A program made the position numbers and the translations under genes. From positions 1 through 21,895 of the forward strand of contig CABTZA010000010.1 in NCBI GenBank assembly GCA_902489225.1: DNA of 21,895 bases. The letters are read 5' to 3'. How positions within the stretch are numbered: the stretch's first letter is position 1; every line of letters begins with the position of its first letter. Shown piece by piece: positions 21,177 to 21,895 of this stretch. This stretch comes from an uncultured Collinsella sp. (GTDB taxonomy: Bacteria > Actinomycetota > Coriobacteriia > Coriobacteriales > Coriobacteriaceae). The notes under the pieces were generated by a model. It made no database searches, was not told where the DNA came from, and saw only the letters and a program-made list of their open reading frames with translations.

Positions 21177-21895
21177 ATGCATTCTCCCCAACAGTGCGAT
21201 GCGCAGCGCCAGCCGGTATGCAGCCGTCGCATCTTTTTGGGTAGCGCTCTCGCTGCGAGCGCTACCGTTGTTGCCGGCGCGCTCGCCGGCTGCCAGCGCC
21301 CGTCCACGCTTAAGGTGGTTCAGCCCACGACGGGCGGCGGTCGCGACGACCTGTCCGATTCCGTGATCGGCGAGGACAAGATCCGCATCGGCATGGAGGC
21401 GGCCTACGCCCCGTACAACTGGCAGGTCTCCGAAGCCAGCGAGTACACCATCCCCATCGACAACGTGCAGGGCGCCTATGCCGATGGCTACGACGTGCAG
21501 ATCGCCAAGATCGTCTGCAAAGCCCTCGGTGGCGAGCCCGTTGCCGTCAAGCAGAGCTTCTCGGGTCTTATCGATTCGCTCAACAACGGCCAGATCGACC
21601 TCATCATTGCCGGCATGAGCGCCACGCCCGAGCGCGAGGAGTCCGTCGGCTTTTCCGACCCGTACTTCATTGGCTACTTTGGCCTGTTCGTAAAAGAGGG
21701 CTCGCCCTACCAAAATGCGACCAAGCTCAGCGACTTTAGCGGCGCTACGGTCCTCGGCCAAAAGGACACCATGCTCGATACCGTCATCGACGAAATCCCG
21801 GGCGTTGTGCACAAGAACCCGGTCGATTCGGTCCCCACGGTGTTTTCGAACCTGCTGCAGGGCACCTGCGACGCCGTGACCTACAACACCGAGAA
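21177..21895 (+). CDS. ABC transporter substrate-binding lipoprotein (amino-acid type), 5' part
   Basis: The frame is open from ATG 21177 to the window end, 239 codons, so the C-terminus is missing. The N-terminus has SRRIFLG (16-22), a twin-arginine-like motif, a hydrophobic core, and lipobox LAGC with Cys39, predicting export (possibly by Tat) and lipid anchoring. The mature part shows the family 3 solute-binding pattern: IRIGMEAAYAPYNW, GYDVQIAKIVCKALG, FSGLIDSLNNGQIDLIIAGMSATPERE and FSDPYFIG. It should capture a polar amino acid or similar small solute for an ABC importer whose permease and ATPase genes would be expected just beyond the window. AGGGAAGG precedes the start by about six bases. 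Confidence 0.92.
   Translation, partial: MHSPQQCDAQRQPVCSRRIFLGSALAASATVVAGALAGCQRPSTLKVVQPTTGGGRDDLSDSVIGEDKIRIGMEAAYAPYNWQVSEASEYTIPIDNVQGAYADGYDVQIAKIVCKALGGEPVAVKQSFSGLIDSLNNGQIDLIIAGMSATPEREESVGFSDPYFIGYFGLFVKEGSPYQNATKLSDFSGATVLGQKDTMLDTVIDEIPGVVHKNPVDSVPTVFSNLLQGTCDAVTYNTE

Overview
The window is a GC-rich, compactly coded bacterial chromosome segment. The gene families and the style of the intergenic palindromes fit an anaerobic Actinomycetota of the class Coriobacteriia, most likely Collinsella or a close relative. That placement is an inference from family resemblance and composition; there is no rRNA gene here to confirm it. I see no tRNA or rRNA gene, no CRISPR array and no transposase.

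Layout. (1) Positions 1-456: the 3' part of a transaldolase-family aldolase, then about 380 bp of nested inverted repeats and a terminator facing the convergent tex gene (840-2987, minus). (2) 3397-6711, minus: a catabolic-looking unit in the order SDR dehydrogenase, OFA-type MFS transporter, Gfo/Idh/MocA dehydrogenase, divergent from a LysR-type regulator (6945-7823). A perfect 8-11-8 dyad lies in the shared control region. (3) 7867-8958, minus: a membrane-bound GGDEF protein. It is followed by a 533-bp non-coding interval holding a strictly periodic array of alternating 15-mers, a strong terminator and a bulged nested hairpin. (4) 9492-13714, minus: marR plus two ABC exporter half-genes, a tightly overlapping operon with a very good promoter overlapped by a 9-18-9 operator. 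The two ATPase domains are asymmetric: one lacks the catalytic Glu and the switch His. (5) 13715-14272: a repeat-rich gap with several palindromes. (6) 14273-15419, plus: a pyridoxamine kinase-like enzyme translationally coupled to a small Cys-rich TIGR04076-type protein. (7) 15604-16965, plus: a lower-GC DUF4143-type ATPase preceded by three direct repeats at exactly 33-bp spacing and bracketed by two copies of a dispersed palindrome. (8) 17076-18809, minus: an MFS exporter and a low-molecular-weight protein tyrosine phosphatase. (9) 19071-21895, plus: a single-pass membrane protein of unknown function, an aldose 1-epimerase-like protein and the start of a Tat-type lipoprotein amino-acid-binding protein cut by the window edge.

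The genes are mostly ordinary housekeeping or accessory metabolism and transport. The intergenic DNA is the unusual part. A short palindrome occurs four times with compensatory base changes. A bulged hairpin core occurs twice inside unrelated outer stems. Several longer inverted-repeat pairs look like non-autonomous elements. I could not run searches or folding, so family and element claims rest on motif reading.
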